Notes: a model not told the origin generated them from the letters alone. A stretch of DNA of 64,000 nt from Chryseobacterium sp. SSA4.19 (GCF_022601875.1 NZ_JAKVIP010000007.1:104157-168156); one strand, 5' to 3'. Positions 17,416 through 27,367 are shown, counted from the stretch's first letter. A program made the numbers and translations.

Positions 17416-17928
17416 TCAATGGTATTTCCTTTTATTTTTCCTTTTAATTCTTGAATAATGAGTCTGCCTGCTCCTTTCATCTTCCGAAATCACACTGATA
17501 TTACCGTCAACTTCCAGAACAGATAATTTTACATGGTCAATACCTTCAACCCCGTGCTCCCTGATTGCTTCTTCCAACTCGCCTGTGCTGATTTTAACCC
17601 TTCTTAAAGCCGTTTGGTCTGCAACGCCGTCTCTTATCAGAATAACAGGGTCGTCTTCCATAAAACGTTCAAACTTCTGGCTGGAAAACATGAACTTTTT
17701 CATGATGAAGTTAGCTGTAAAAAGAACAAGGGCTGCAATCAGTCCGCCCTGCAGGGACGTATCCGGTCCTACCATGGCGTTCTGGACAGCATTGGAAATC
17801 AGCAAAAGTAAAACAACATCTCCTGCGTTAAGCTGGGAAAGCTGGTTCTTGCCGAAAAGACGTATGGCAATGACCATGAAAAAGTATACGCAAAGGGAGC
17901 GGACTACAACATCTAGAATGGGATTCAC
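17416..17928 (-). CDS. DUF421 (YetF-type) membrane protein
   Basis: This 170-aa protein has three N-terminal transmembrane helices (about 6-22, 35-52 and 60-78), then a cytosolic domain. That domain carries DDPVILIRDGVADQTALRRV and STGELEEAIREHGVEGIDHV, the hallmark of DUF421/YetF proteins. The C-terminus is basic (SRIKRKNKRKYH). The function of the family is unknown, with links to stress and spore membranes in Bacillus. It is transcribed alone; no terminator was recognised downstream. Confidence 0.85.
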   Translation of the reverse strand: MNPILDVVVRSLCVYFFMVIAIRLFGKNQLSQLNAGDVVLLLLISNAVQNAMVGPDTSLQGGLIAALVLFTANFIMKKFMFSSQKFERFMEDDPVILIRDGVADQTALRRVKISTGELEEAIREHGVEGIDHVKLSVLEVDGNISVISEDERSRQTHYSRIKRKNKRKYH

Positions 17929-18096
17929 AATAATGTATTAAAAATCAAATGTATCAATTTTTTTGATTTGTTGAATAACTTATACTGTCTGCAAATGAAA
18001 TTTTAAACCTTCCTATAATTCAAATTTAAATTTTACGGATATAATGACTTTAAAATTGGATTTAATAATTCTGTTCAGAATGACAGAGCAAAATAA

Positions 18097-18118
18097 AAGC
18101 CGCTCAATTAAGCGGCTT
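18097..18118 (-). terminator. Rho-independent terminator after the GG-leader peptide gene
   Basis: The stem AAGCCGCT/AGCGGCTT encloses a 6-nt loop, 4 bp past the stop codon at 18122. The minus-strand sequence after it is TTATTTTG. Confidence 0.85.
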
Positions 18119-18121
18119 ATT

Positions 18122-18256
18122 TTACGGGCATGTACTGATCTGAACGGTGCTGCATACCGTTTTATTTAACCGCTCACAATATACACAATATTGTTTGGGC
18201 TGTCCGCCATACACTGATTTAAGATCTACTTTGCTTAATTTTTTTAAATTTTTCAT
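18122..18256 (-). CDS. Double-glycine leader, bacteriocin-like peptide (44 aa)
   Basis: ATG 18254-18256 to TAA 18122-18124 encodes 44 residues. The leader KNLKKLSKVDLKSVYGG has the LS..(E/D)L..V.GG pattern recognised by C39 peptidase-containing ABC exporters. The predicted core is 26 residues with four cysteines (positions 24, 27, 35 and 43) and starts QPKQYCVYCERLNKTVC. Flavobacteriia carry many short 'bacteriocin-like' genes of this build, and few have a demonstrated activity. No exporter, immunity or modification gene lies nearby. A clean terminator follows, supporting a real monocistronic gene. Confidence 0.8.
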   Translation of the reverse strand: MKNLKKLSKVDLKSVYGGQPKQYCVYCERLNKTVCSTVQISTCP

Positions 18257-18350
18257 ATCGTTTTAATTTACTGATTACCTATACAACAAAAAATAGATGT
18301 AATTATTGCCTTGTATTTCAAATTTTTCACGATAAAGTGTTTTAAAATAA

Positions 18351-18379
18351 AAAAGCTACATGGCAACCATATAGCTTTT
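18351..18379 (-). terminator. Rho-independent terminator of the 134-aa secreted protein gene
   Basis: The arms AAAAGCTACATGG (18351-18363) and CCATATAGCTTTT (18367-18379) pair with one wobble. On the minus strand they are followed by a T-run, 20 bp past the stop at 18400. Confidence 0.85.
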
Positions 18380-18399
18380 ATAAATAAAATAGAATGAAA

Positions 18400-18804
18400 T
18401 TATTTGCTGTCAATTTCTACTGTTACAGGCATTACGTAAGTATATGCTATCATGTTATGGTCTGATTTTTTACGACCTGCAGGATAATTAGATCCTTTTA
18501 AAACGTTCTCAATTTCTTTACTTACATTTTTGCAGTCACCTTTGGAATGAACATTTACAATTTTACCATTCTCGGCAATTTCAAATCTCACTTCTGAGTT
18601 GACTACTCCCTGTTTATAATCAGCATTGGTAAAATCAAAATTATCGATCAGCAGTTCCCTGATCTCATTAAACCCGTCATTTTTATGCAGTTTAACTTCC
18701 TCAATGGTATTATTGGCGGCAGTTTGTGCTTTGATGGTATTTGTAATCATCATACTTCCACAAACAAAAAGTGAAGCGACGAATATCTGAACTTTATTTT
18801 TCAT
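18400..18804 (-). CDS. Secreted protein with possible TonB-C-like fold
   Basis: This 134-aa protein has signal peptide MKNKVQIFVASLFVCGSM...KAQ (about 26 residues) and a periplasmic mature domain. The pattern VNSEVRFEIAENGKIVNVHS followed by a helix and a final beta-strand resembles the small TonB C-terminal or energy-transducer-like domains common in Flavobacteriia. The similarity is too weak to name a function. A TAACTTTG box upstream and a strong terminator downstream mark a monocistronic gene. Confidence 0.6.
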   Translation of the reverse strand: MKNKVQIFVASLFVCGSMMITNTIKAQTAANNTIEEVKLHKNDGFNEIRELLIDNFDFTNADYKQGVVNSEVRFEIAENGKIVNVHSKGDCKNVSKEIENVLKGSNYPAGRKKSDHNMIAYTYVMPVTVEIDSK

Positions 18805-18853
18805 AAATATTTGATTTTAAATATTAAACATTATTTGTTTCTTATCTCTTAAT

Positions 18854-18861
18854 CAAAGTTA
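18854..18861 (-). promoter_or_regulatory. -7 box for the 134-aa secreted protein
   Basis: The minus strand reads TAACTTTG, about 50 nt before the ATG at 18804, matching TAnnTTTG. No convincing -33 element. Confidence 0.45.
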
Positions 18862-18995
18862 TGAAATAATTCATATTAAATTAATAATCAGTTAACATTT
18901 GGTTAACATTGTGGTATAATCATCTGATTTTTAATCATATAAATTTTTAAATAACGAAAAATTTAATATTGGAATGATAAAAATGGCATAAAAAA

Positions 18996-19017
18996 AGCTG
19001 AATTTATTGATTCAGCT
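18996..19017 (-). terminator. Rho-independent terminator after the uvrA-linked gene
   Basis: The stem AGCTGAAT/ATTCAGCT encloses a 6-nt loop. The run of A's at 18991-18996 gives a T-tract on the minus strand, just past the stop at 19030. Confidence 0.85.
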
Positions 19018-19029
19018 CCGAGATTTAAT

Positions 19030-19629
19030 TTATAATCCTTCAATTATACGTTTGGTTTCTAGTTGTTCAATAATGAATTTCGCATCACTTTCATTAATAT
19101 ATTTATTTTCATAAAGCAAGTGAATTCTACTTATTTGGATATGTACAGGAATCAGGTTATCAACTTTATAATATATTTTTAAAAAATATTCCTTTTTACT
19201 TTCTTTAATTTTAGAAATAAACGAATCTACCTCATCAATTTCTTTATTTGTGTAGGAAAAAATAAGAGGTTTTACAGCTGAAAGCATTTTTGAATTTTCA
19301 TTTCTGAATTCGTTATTACATAAGCTTACAATAATAAAAACGGGAATCATAATTGTTATAAAAACAATCATTCCGGTTGATACTGACAGATTGTATGAGT
19401 CATTAATCAATATGGTAAGAAGTATTGCATTAAATAATACAGAAACAGCAATTGCGATAAGCACAAAATCTTTAGATTTTCCTATGACACTTTCATCATC
19501 ATGAATATCTGAAAAATAAACTTTATATTCCCGTAGTTCTTTTGCAAAATTATCTTTAACAAAAATTCCGTCTTCCTGAATTTCAAATAATTTTGAGTTT
19601 CTCCCATTCTTTTGTATCAGTGTATTCAT
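19030..19629 (-). CDS. Hypothetical two-span membrane protein
   Basis: This 199-aa protein has a cytosolic N-terminal strand-rich segment (LFEIQEDGIFVKDNFAKELR). Two transmembrane helices follow (about 56-77 and 84-105), then a charged helical C-terminal domain. The layout resembles small PH-like membrane proteins but no family is recognised. It starts 3 bp after uvrA stops, so it is in one operon with it, and it is closed by the hairpin at 18996-19017. Confidence 0.6.
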   Translation of the reverse strand: MNTLIQKNGRNSKLFEIQEDGIFVKDNFAKELREYKVYFSDIHDDESVIGKSKDFVLIAIAVSVLFNAILLTILINDSYNLSVSTGMIVFITIMIPVFIIVSLCNNEFRNENSKMLSAVKPLIFSYTNKEIDEVDSFISKIKESKKEYFLKIYYKVDNLIPVHIQISRIHLLYENKYINESDAKFIIEQLETKRIIEGL

Positions 19630-19632
19630 TAT

Positions 19633-22464
19633 CTATTTCATCTCCTTCTTCAAAAACTTTCCTGTCAAAGATTTTTTAGATTTGATAATTTCCTCCGGTG
19701 TTCCCTTGGCAATGATCTCTCCACCATGCTTCCCGCCTTCCGGTCCTACGTCAATAATGTGATCGGCCAGTTTGATGACATCCATATTATGCTCGATAAT
19801 GATAAATGAATTCCCCAGTTCCACCAATTTATTGATGGCTTCCATCAGGATTTTCACATCTTCAAAATGAAGTCCGGTCGTCGGTTCATCAAGGATGTAT
19901 AAGGTATTCCCGGTCTGTCTTTTGGCCAGTTCCGTAGCCAGCTTAATTCTTTGAGCTTCTCCCCCGGAAAGTGTTGTTGACTGCTGTCCCATGGTAATGT
20001 ATCCCAAACCAACATCCTGAAGTGTTTTTACCCTTGCAAAAATCTTAGGGATCGGCTGGAAAAAGTCTACCGCTTCATCAATGGTCATTTCCAGTACATC
20101 GGAAATTGATTTTCCTTTATATCGTACTTCCAGGGTTTCCCTGTTGAATCTTTTTCCGTTACAGGTTTCACAGTGAACATAAACATCCGGCAGGAAATTC
20201 ATTTCAATCACCTTTAATCCCCCGCCCTGGCAGGTCTCGCATCTTCCACCTTTTACATTGAAGGAGAATCTTCCCGGTTTGTAGCCGCGGATCTTGCTTT
20301 CCGGCAGTTCGGCAAAGAGATTCCGGATATCTGTAAACATTCCGGTATAGGTGGCAGGATTGGAACGCGGTGTTCTTCCGATCGGAGTCTGGTCCACATC
20401 TACAATTTTATCAATATGTTCAAGCCCTTCGATCTTTTTATACGGCAAAGGTTCCTGGACAGCTCTGTAAAAATGTTTATTGAGAATCGGATATAAAGTT
20501 CCGTTGATTAATGAAGATTTCCCGCTTCCCGAAATTCCGGAAACTACCACCAGTTTTCCTAAGGGAATATCAAGGGTTACGTTTTTAAGGTTGTTTCCTG
20601 TAGCTCCTTTCAGAATGATGTGCTTCCCGTTTCCTTCACGTCTTTCTGCCGGGATTTCAATTTTTCTTTTTCCGTTGATGTATTGGGCGGTAATGGTATC
20701 TGCCTTTAACAGATCTTTCGGTTTTCCCTGCCAGAGGATTTCACCTCCGAACTTCCCTGCTCTCGGTCCGATATCCAATACCTCGTCGGCTTCCAGGATC
20801 ATGTCTTTGTCGTGTTCTACAACCAGAACGGAGTTTCCGATGTCACGAAGATTTTTTAATGAATTGATAAGTCTTTCGTTATCTCTCTGGTGAAGTCCAA
20901 TACTGGGTTCATCCAGAATATATAATACATTAACCAATTGAGAACCGATTTGGGTGGCCAGACGGATCCTTTGGGATTCCCCTCCGGAAAGGGTTCTTGA
21001 ACTTCTGCTCAGGCTCAGGTAATCCAGTCCGACATCCAGCAAAAACTGAAGCCTGGTTTCGATTTCTTTTAAAATTTCATGGGCAATGATCGCATTTTTT
21101 TCTGAGAAAGTCCCTCTTACCTCGGCTAACCAGTCTTTAAGATCAATTAAGCTCAATCCGTTAACCTCAGCGATATTTTTACCGTCAATTTTAAAGCTTA
21201 AGCTGGAAGGCTGAAGACGTGTGCCTTTACATTCCGGGCAGGTTTCTTCCGTCGTAAAATGTCTTTCCAGTAAAATGCCTTCGTAAGATTCCTTTTCTTC
21301 AATAATCTCTTCCATGAAAGGAATCAGACCGTCAAAACTGATCTTTATCTTTTTGGTAATCCCTGCATATTTTAAATCTTTATTGAACTCTTTGTGACAG
21401 CCGTTGTAAATGTAATCCAATGCTTCTTCCGGAATATCTTTGAAAGGCGTGGCTAATCCCAATCCGAAAATTTCAAGGATGTTTTTAATCTGGGCAAGTA
21501 TCCATTTATTGGATTTGATGTCTTCGAGAGGTAGCAAACCTCCTTGGTTAACTGATAATTTCGGGTTTTCGACAAAGTAATCTGTATTGATTTTCTTAAT
21601 GATTCCCAGTCCTTTACAGCTTGGGCAGCTTCCTTTCGGTGAGTTGAACGAAAAGGTATTGGGTTCAGGTAAGGCCAGTGAGTGGCCCGTTTCCGCATCC
21701 ATCAGGTTTTTAGAAAAATATTCAATATCCTTGCTTCCGAGCTTCTGGATCCCGATAATGCCTTCCCCCATGTCCATTGCCGTACGGAGTGATTTTTCCA
21801 TTCTGCTTTCAGAAGCGCTTTCCCCGATGATCCAGCGGTCTATCACAATATCGATATCGTGGGTTTTATAACGGTCGAGCTTCAGGTCGTATTCAATATC
21901 CTGCATTTCACCGTCAATTCGTGCCTGTCCGTATCCTTTTTTGGCCATCTGAACAAAAAGCTCATGGTAATGCCCTTTCCTGGAACGTACAACAGGTGCC
22001 ATCAGCATAATTTTCTCCCCTTTATAATTTTCTTTGATGCTATCCAGAATCTGATCTTCCGTATAGCTTACCAGCTTCTTGCCTGAAGTCTGTGAGTAAG
22101 CATCCGAAACCCTTGCATACAAAAGACGCAGGAAATCGTAAAGTTCAGTAACGGTTCCCACGGTCGAGCGCGGGTTTTTATTGGTCGTTTTCTGCTCAAT
22201 GGCAATAACAGGAGAAAGCCCTTCAATCTTATCGACATCCGGACGTTCCAATCCTCCTAAAAACTGTCTTGCATAGGCAGAAAAAGTTTCGATGTAACGG
22301 CGCTGTCCTTCTGCAAAAATGGTATCAAAAGCCAATGAGGATTTCCCGCTTCCTGAAAGCCCGGTAATCACAACCAGTTCGTTACGTGGAATTTTGACGT
22401 TGATATTCTTAAGATTGTGCTCGCGGGCACCGTACACTTCTATATATTCTGTTGATTTACTCAT
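19633..22464 (-). CDS. uvrA: Excinuclease ABC subunit A
   Basis: This 943-aa ATPase is the damage-recognition subunit of nucleotide excision repair. Tandem ABC modules are visible, with Walker A GLSGSGKS (35-42) and a second GISGSGKS near residue 640. Two ABC signatures LSGGE.QRI are present, as are the zinc-binding CPSCKGLG...CPECKGTR region and the C-terminal CETCQGGG...CETCNGKRF finger. The length is typical. The downstream membrane-protein gene follows after 3 bp. Confidence 0.98.
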   Translation of the reverse strand: MSKSTEYIEVYGAREHNLKNINVKIPRNELVVITGLSGSGKSSLAFDTIFAEGQRRYIETFSAYARQFLGGLERPDVDKIEGLSPVIAIEQKTTNKNPRSTVGTVTELYDFLRLLYARVSDAYSQTSGKKLVSYTEDQILDSIKENYKGEKIMLMAPVVRSRKGHYHELFVQMAKKGYGQARIDGEMQDIEYDLKLDRYKTHDIDIVIDRWIIGESASESRMEKSLRTAMDMGEGIIGIQKLGSKDIEYFSKNLMDAETGHSLALPEPNTFSFNSPKGSCPSCKGLGIIKKINTDYFVENPKLSVNQGGLLPLEDIKSNKWILAQIKNILEIFGLGLATPFKDIPEEALDYIYNGCHKEFNKDLKYAGITKKIKISFDGLIPFMEEIIEEKESYEGILLERHFTTEETCPECKGTRLQPSSLSFKIDGKNIAEVNGLSLIDLKDWLAEVRGTFSEKNAIIAHEILKEIETRLQFLLDVGLDYLSLSRSSRTLSGGESQRIRLATQIGSQLVNVLYILDEPSIGLHQRDNERLINSLKNLRDIGNSVLVVEHDKDMILEADEVLDIGPRAGKFGGEILWQGKPKDLLKADTITAQYINGKRKIEIPAERREGNGKHIILKGATGNNLKNVTLDIPLGKLVVVSGISGSGKSSLINGTLYPILNKHFYRAVQEPLPYKKIEGLEHIDKIVDVDQTPIGRTPRSNPATYTGMFTDIRNLFAELPESKIRGYKPGRFSFNVKGGRCETCQGGGLKVIEMNFLPDVYVHCETCNGKRFNRETLEVRYKGKSISDVLEMTIDEAVDFFQPIPKIFARVKTLQDVGLGYITMGQQSTTLSGGEAQRIKLATELAKRQTGNTLYILDEPTTGLHFEDVKILMEAINKLVELGNSFIIIEHNMDVIKLADHIIDVGPEGGKHGGEIIAKGTPEEIIKSKKSLTGKFLKKEMK

Positions 22465-22499
22465 AATTTGGTGTGACCTTACATGAAAATCACGCTGTG

Positions 22500-22507
22500 C
22501 AAAATTA
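22500..22507 (-). promoter_or_regulatory. -7 box of the uvrA promoter
   Basis: The minus strand reads TAATTTTG, 35 nt upstream of the uvrA ATG, a match to TAnnTTTG. No -33 box is evident. The rest of 22465-22743 is AT-rich, and nothing else was recognised in it. Confidence 0.45.
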
Positions 22508-22743
22508 CGGAATTTTATGGAATTTTTATGTGTTAAAAATATCAGATTAACAGCTTGAAATCAGATACAATCTAAATTTAAATGAGAGGGGCTGTTAAAT
22601 GGTTTTTGAAATATTTTAAATAAATAACAACAGAAATATTTTGCTTTCATAAAGTCATATCTGAGCGATGAATATTTGCAAATCAGATAATTGATTTTAT
22701 TAAAATGCGTGGAGATTAATATGGTTAGAATATTAAAGAACGA

Positions 22744-22766
22744 AGCCGATGAAAACATCACCGGCT
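22744..22766 (-). terminator. Rho-independent terminator of the tssE-tssF operon
   Basis: The stem AGCCGATGA/TCACCGGCT (one G-U) has a 5-nt loop and lies 20 bp after the tssF stop. The minus strand after it is weakly T-rich. Confidence 0.7.
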
Positions 22767-22785
22767 CTGTTTTATAATGATATGT

Positions 22786-24663
22786 TTAAAAATCAGCATC
22801 GTCGTTGGTGATTTTCACCCGGTATTCAATTCCGTCGATAGCCTTTGAAATAATCTGGTTCCGGAGAATATTCGCCATGTTTTCCCAATAAACCCTTCCG
22901 TAAAAAGTGTAATTCTGAGGTATGATTTCCACCTCAACGGTACGGATAAATCCTTCCTTTGGTTTATTACTGATCATTGTTCCCCGTTTTACGCGCACTT
23001 CTTTCAGCTCATCTTTCATCACCATCCTGCAATAGTTCTTGACATCTTCCAGGGAAATGATTTTATCCCTTGTTGTTAATGCGTATTTATATGCCTGGAT
23101 ACTGTCGGTTCCCTTCTGCTCTTCCGCACCGCCAATGGTTTCGGTAAGAAGAATCAGGGCCTGTGATTTCAGCTGATTAGACAGCTCGGTTCCGGGCCGC
23201 ATATGATTCGCTAGTGTACAGTGCGTGATCCAGAACGAAGCATATGTATGGTCTGTCTTTTCTACCGGCTCCATGATCACATAATTCAGCTCCTGTTTGA
23301 TGTTTCTCCTCGCATTATTTACTTTCTGAACCATTGATTTCATTTTATCGGACATTTCGCTTAAAACGCCTTTTACATTGTCCCTGTTCAATAATGAGAA
23401 TGCTGCAATTTCATCTCTTGTCAGCTCCAGTACATTGGCAATCATGTCTACTGCGTTTCTATTGGTGAAACGCTCCATTCCCCCCTTTCTTACCGTATAT
23501 AAACCTTTTTTAAGATCGTCATTCGGTGTAAAGGGGATTTCCGTGTATCTTCTCCCATCCCCGTCCTGAACTTCATCGACATATAAAAAATGTTCGCCTT
23601 CATCAGTGATCAAAGGGATGTTGTTCCCCATAATATCAAGACTGTATTCTGTTTTTTTCCAGCCTCTGTTGTAAATTGGAAATGCATTCAATACAAATGA
23701 AAAGTTATCCAGTATTTCAGCGGAAAACTGAGGCGGAAATTCCAGAGTCAGCCATAAATAGCGCTTCCCAGAGATATGCTTCATAATCTCTTCCTTATAA
23801 TCCACAAAATCCAGATTTTCAGGAAGTTTTCCAGGCTCTGAAAACAGTCGGTCTGATAAGCCTGAAATTTCAATAAATTTATGTCGGTAAATACTTTTTA
23901 CATCTTCTATAAGCTTATTCTGAATCGACTGCTCACGGAACATCTGCTCATATCCGTCTGCGGTGTGGCTATTGGTCAGATAGGTCAGCCCTTCTTTTAC
24001 AAACAGGGGATTTCCATTGCTTGACACGGTAATGTAGGGAAGCAGCTTATAGGTAAAGTCCAAATGTTCAAATGCAGGATTTGAGCAGTAAATGCTTATG
24101 TATTTCGAAAAATTTTCACTGGAATATTTCGTCACATCAATACCGATGGTAACTTTCCTGTAATCTTCCGACCTTCCCTGAAATCTTGCAATCGGAATTT
24201 TATTAAGCCTTTCATCAATACTGTAACAGGTATTGCCCACGAACATCATTGCAGTCTGAATTTTATTGATCCTGATATTTCCTACCGGAGTAAAAGGAAT
24301 ATTAACCTGTTTGTCTGACTCAGCTTTTATGGTGGAAGTCATTTGTTTCCTGAAGAAAAACTCCGTGTGCTCTAACAAGACCTCAGATGAGTCGTAAGGC
24401 TGTGTAAAAGCAACGGCATGTGCGGGAACCGGATGGGTATAAATCGAGGGTGTTAATAACTTCGCCAGCTTCTCTAGAATTCTGGCATTTACAGTCTGTA
24501 TTTCATTATTTGCCTTAAAAATTTCAGTACTGAAAGCGTCGATCAGCAGTTTCACGAAGGGATCCAGAGATTGCGGACTTTTCAGTCCCCACACTTTGGT
24601 TGCGTTCTGAAGCATTCTGGCTTTTACGGATTCTTTGGAATAGATATTCTGGTCTAAATTCAT
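22786..24663 (-). CDS. tssF: Type VI secretion baseplate subunit TssF (Bacteroidetes T6SS type)
   Basis: This 625-aa protein has the length and start (NIYSKESVKARMLQNATKVW, then LDPFVKLLIDAFSTEIFKAN) of TssF/VasA-family proteins of the Bacteroidetes T6SS(iii). The segments ILEKLAKLLTPSIYTHPVPA and FWITHCTLANHMRPGTELSN also fit TssF. TssF forms the wedge of the contractile-tail baseplate with TssE, TssG and TssK. It begins 23 bp after tssE in the same operon. No tssG, K, B, C, H, I or membrane-complex gene is in the window, so the rest must be elsewhere or lost. A baseplate from a related contractile particle is the alternative. Confidence 0.85.
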   Translation of the reverse strand: MNLDQNIYSKESVKARMLQNATKVWGLKSPQSLDPFVKLLIDAFSTEIFKANNEIQTVNARILEKLAKLLTPSIYTHPVPAHAVAFTQPYDSSEVLLEHTEFFFRKQMTSTIKAESDKQVNIPFTPVGNIRINKIQTAMMFVGNTCYSIDERLNKIPIARFQGRSEDYRKVTIGIDVTKYSSENFSKYISIYCSNPAFEHLDFTYKLLPYITVSSNGNPLFVKEGLTYLTNSHTADGYEQMFREQSIQNKLIEDVKSIYRHKFIEISGLSDRLFSEPGKLPENLDFVDYKEEIMKHISGKRYLWLTLEFPPQFSAEILDNFSFVLNAFPIYNRGWKKTEYSLDIMGNNIPLITDEGEHFLYVDEVQDGDGRRYTEIPFTPNDDLKKGLYTVRKGGMERFTNRNAVDMIANVLELTRDEIAAFSLLNRDNVKGVLSEMSDKMKSMVQKVNNARRNIKQELNYVIMEPVEKTDHTYASFWITHCTLANHMRPGTELSNQLKSQALILLTETIGGAEEQKGTDSIQAYKYALTTRDKIISLEDVKNYCRMVMKDELKEVRVKRGTMISNKPKEGFIRTVEVEIIPQNYTFYGRVYWENMANILRNQIISKAIDGIEYRVKITNDDADF

Positions 24664-24686
24664 AATTCTGGTTACCGTTTAAAATC

Positions 24687-25127
24687 TTAATCAATGGACA
24701 TCGGGCTTAAGAACAGTTCGGTCGAAAAGCTGAAACGTTCTCCTGTCGATTCCATTTTTGCGTTGATGGCTATTTTTACTTTTTTTTTGATTTCTGTATG
24801 TTCTTTGGTATCGTAGCTGTGCTCTACAATCTGTACATGGGCATCAATCTGAGGCTGAACAATTCTCTGTTCGTATTCCTGGATCTGTCTTTTCAAGCTT
24901 TTTATGAAAACGCTTTCCCATACTGCGCTGGTGACTCCGTTGTCAAATTCCAGGTTCCAGACATCATTTCCGTAATTTTCATCGTACCGGTTTTCGCCTT
25001 TTTTGGTTGTAATCAGCAGCATGATGTTATGGGCAATACTTTCACCCATATCGCATGTATCGATGCTCCCTCCTTCCGTCATCAGTGTCGAAGGCACAAA
25101 AGGCATTCTGTAATTGGGGGTATCCAT
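24687..25127 (-). CDS. tssE: GPW/gp25 family baseplate protein (TssE-like)
   Basis: This 146-aa protein carries the gp25/lysozyme-like wedge signature: DMGESIAHNIMLLITTKKGE (about 25-44) and NRYDENYGNDVWNLEFDN. ENRYDENYG corresponds to the 'GER.....G' sheath-polymerisation element of gp25 and TssE. It would nucleate sheath assembly at the T6SS baseplate. First gene of the pair with tssF; 205 bp separate it from the divergent-in-function nuclease gene upstream. Confidence 0.85.
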   Translation of the reverse strand: MDTPNYRMPFVPSTLMTEGGSIDTCDMGESIAHNIMLLITTKKGENRYDENYGNDVWNLEFDNGVTSAVWESVFIKSLKRQIQEYEQRIVQPQIDAHVQIVEHSYDTKEHTEIKKKVKIAINAKMESTGERFSFSTELFLSPMSID

Positions 25128-25332
25128 GATTTGGCTTGTTTATAGTTTGTGGTCTGATTCTAATCTATTTGAAAAGAAATACCAATTTAAACATTTTTCA
25201 CGAAATATAGAATGATTAAATTTTTAAATTATTTCATAATGTCCGTGAATTCCAAACTTTGTATGAGACCCTTGTAATTATATCAGAATATTTTAAGCAT
25301 AATATTCTTCTGATTTTCTAAGCTATTTAATT

Positions 25333-27195
25333 TTATTTCTTGATAAACGGATAAGATCTTTTGTCGAGTTTCAAAAGGTAAGAACCTGCAGGCAGGTTAT
25401 GAACGGGGATTTTTTTCTTATTTTTAAAAGGAAGTGTTTCCTGATAGATCAGCCTTCCGGAAAAATCCAGTACCTGAGCGGATTTAATATGTTCAGCCTT
25501 TCCGGTAATGAAAATATTATCCTGTACAGGATTCGGGTACATCTTAAGATTATTTCCTGATAAAATAGCATCTTCAGAATAAAGCGTTCCTAAATTTTGA
25601 CAATAATTAGCAGCATAAGAATCCCATTCATTGATATTAAAAGTTGATGTCGGCTGGCTCACAGTTGGTTTTCTGTATAACGAAACATTTCCTAGAACCG
25701 GAAAATTATTAGCATTGCTGACACCGATAGCATCTACGGACATATTTTTATACCTCAGCTCAAGATATTGGTCTCCCGAATAAGTCATTTGCGGAGCTGC
25801 GGTCACAAATCTGGCCTGATTGATAGCATAGCACGTGAAATTGGAATTTGGATTCAGGATAACAAAAGTCTCATTATTCTGAACAATGCCTTCCAGCTCA
25901 TAAGGGGCCGGAAAATAATAATTTGTTTCACCCATCAGCTGAATGGATAGCCTGTAATTACTCAGATTTACGGCGTGCCCGGTTTTGTTGGTAATTTCCA
26001 GCGCTTTGTTATTGGCACTTCCTTCCAGATATTTTGAAATAAATAAATCCTTTGCATATACATCAGTACTTAAAGTAGCTGCAGAAACTGTATTGCTTTC
26101 CGGAGACAGCAGATAACCATTGTCATATGCCTTAACCGTAAAATTGTAAGTGGTAGAAGGGGTAAGATGGTCAATACTGATATTCGGGGTTTTTGTTGAA
26201 GCCACTAAAGTCCCATTCTGATAAATTTTATATCCGATGACATCTGCACTTGTGCTTGGGATCCAGCTTAATGTCGTGAAATAGGCGCTGTTTTGGGTAA
26301 CGGTAAGATTAGATGGTGCCTGGGGAGCTGTTGTGTCAGGAATCTGCCCCCAGATAGCATTTGCCCAAGTCGGATTATCGATAAAAGGGTTTCTGTTTTT
26401 CTGTAAATTATACACCGCATTATTTCTGTCGATTTCCCTTTGAGAAACAGGATCCTGCTGATGCCATTGTAAAAGCATGGTCATATAATCCGGATCATAG
26501 GCCCGTTCTTCTGTCCCGTCCAATGGATTCGTATCTGATGCAGGATTCGTATTGTTGTTAAAGTTAAAAGTCCCTAATTTTCCTTCATACCGTACGGCAA
26601 AATAAAGAAGGCTTCTGGCGACATCCCCTTTAAATTCATTAATAGGTTCATATACCCTTCCTGCATATGGCATTCCGGGAATAGCCGAATTCCCTATCCT
26701 TGAGGAGTTGGTGAAAGTATAATAAATGGTGGAACCCACAATTCCGTACGGATAGTTACTTCTTAACTGATTAATCTTCGCATCAGTGGGCACAACATAA
26801 AATAAATCTGAATACATTGGGTAATTGCTGTAAAATGTACTCTGAGGCATCATATGTTCCCGGTTCCATCCTAAGCCTTCCGCATTGGCACTTCCTATAA
26901 TATCTGCAGTCGTATATTCATAGGCATCCGGTCCCGTTGGAATTTCAGAATAGATATCTAATAATTTAGTGGTGTTGGATGCATCATGATCGTAATAGCG
27001 GTCCAGATCTGTCTGGTTATAATAATTCGTAAGATCACCGTAATGCCGGTTTATATTCCTGACAGAGATAATATCATGAAGTTTTGATTTTAAGGTGTAT
27101 CCCGTTAGGCCTGCCGCCCCATCATAATATCCTGCCGGAGCCTGGGCTGCAAAATACGATGAAGCTAAAAATATAGGAAATAGAATTTTTTTCAT
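25333..27195 (-). CDS. T9SS-exported endonuclease I with fibronectin III and lamin-tail-like domains
   Basis: This 620-aa secreted nuclease has signal peptide 1-18. The endonuclease I domain spans about 35-280, with the His-Me motif WNREHMMPQST (His114) and NQLRSNYPYG downstream. FN3 at about 290-375 runs from DTTAPQAPSNLTVTQN to NTVSAATLS. A lamin-tail-like domain spans about 380-500 (DLFISKYLEGSANNKALEIT). The C-terminal T9SS type A sorting domain has LKMYPNPVQDNIFI. Its role is extracellular DNA or RNA degradation for nutrients or biofilm turnover (family inference). It lies upstream of tssE on the same strand, but the 205-bp gap suggests separate units. Confidence 0.93.
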   Translation of the reverse strand: MKKILFPIFLASSYFAAQAPAGYYDGAAGLTGYTLKSKLHDIISVRNINRHYGDLTNYYNQTDLDRYYDHDASNTTKLLDIYSEIPTGPDAYEYTTADIIGSANAEGLGWNREHMMPQSTFYSNYPMYSDLFYVVPTDAKINQLRSNYPYGIVGSTIYYTFTNSSRIGNSAIPGMPYAGRVYEPINEFKGDVARSLLYFAVRYEGKLGTFNFNNNTNPASDTNPLDGTEERAYDPDYMTMLLQWHQQDPVSQREIDRNNAVYNLQKNRNPFIDNPTWANAIWGQIPDTTAPQAPSNLTVTQNSAYFTTLSWIPSTSADVIGYKIYQNGTLVASTKTPNISIDHLTPSTTYNFTVKAYDNGYLLSPESNTVSAATLSTDVYAKDLFISKYLEGSANNKALEITNKTGHAVNLSNYRLSIQLMGETNYYFPAPYELEGIVQNNETFVILNPNSNFTCYAINQARFVTAAPQMTYSGDQYLELRYKNMSVDAIGVSNANNFPVLGNVSLYRKPTVSQPTSTFNINEWDSYAANYCQNLGTLYSEDAILSGNNLKMYPNPVQDNIFITGKAEHIKSAQVLDFSGRLIYQETLPFKNKKKIPVHNLPAGSYLLKLDKRSYPFIKK

Positions 27196-27336
27196 GCTTT
27201 AAAAATTGGAAGCCTAAAATAGGTAATTTATTGCCTCTGATTTCTGAATTTTTCGTTAAAAAATCATTAATGTTTAGAATATAAAAAATTGACAATTAAT
27301 TTTTTAAGGATAAAGTTTTATGGGGTCAATAATTTT

Positions 27337-27367
27337 TTTGGGTGTTACGTCAATTTGGTTATCTTTG
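27337..27367 (+). promoter_or_regulatory. Promoter of the acyl-CoA dehydrogenase gene
   Basis: A canonical Bacteroidetes promoter: TTTG (27337-27340), a 19-bp spacer, and TATCTTTG (27360-27367). The predicted start of transcription is about 27374, which rules out the longer reading frame from 27342. Confidence 0.85.

Noticed and set aside
22561..22761. 66-codon open frame on the minus strand between uvrA and the tssF terminator
   Set aside because: It begins inside the tssF terminator hairpin, has no homology that I recognise and a composition like its AT-rich surroundings.
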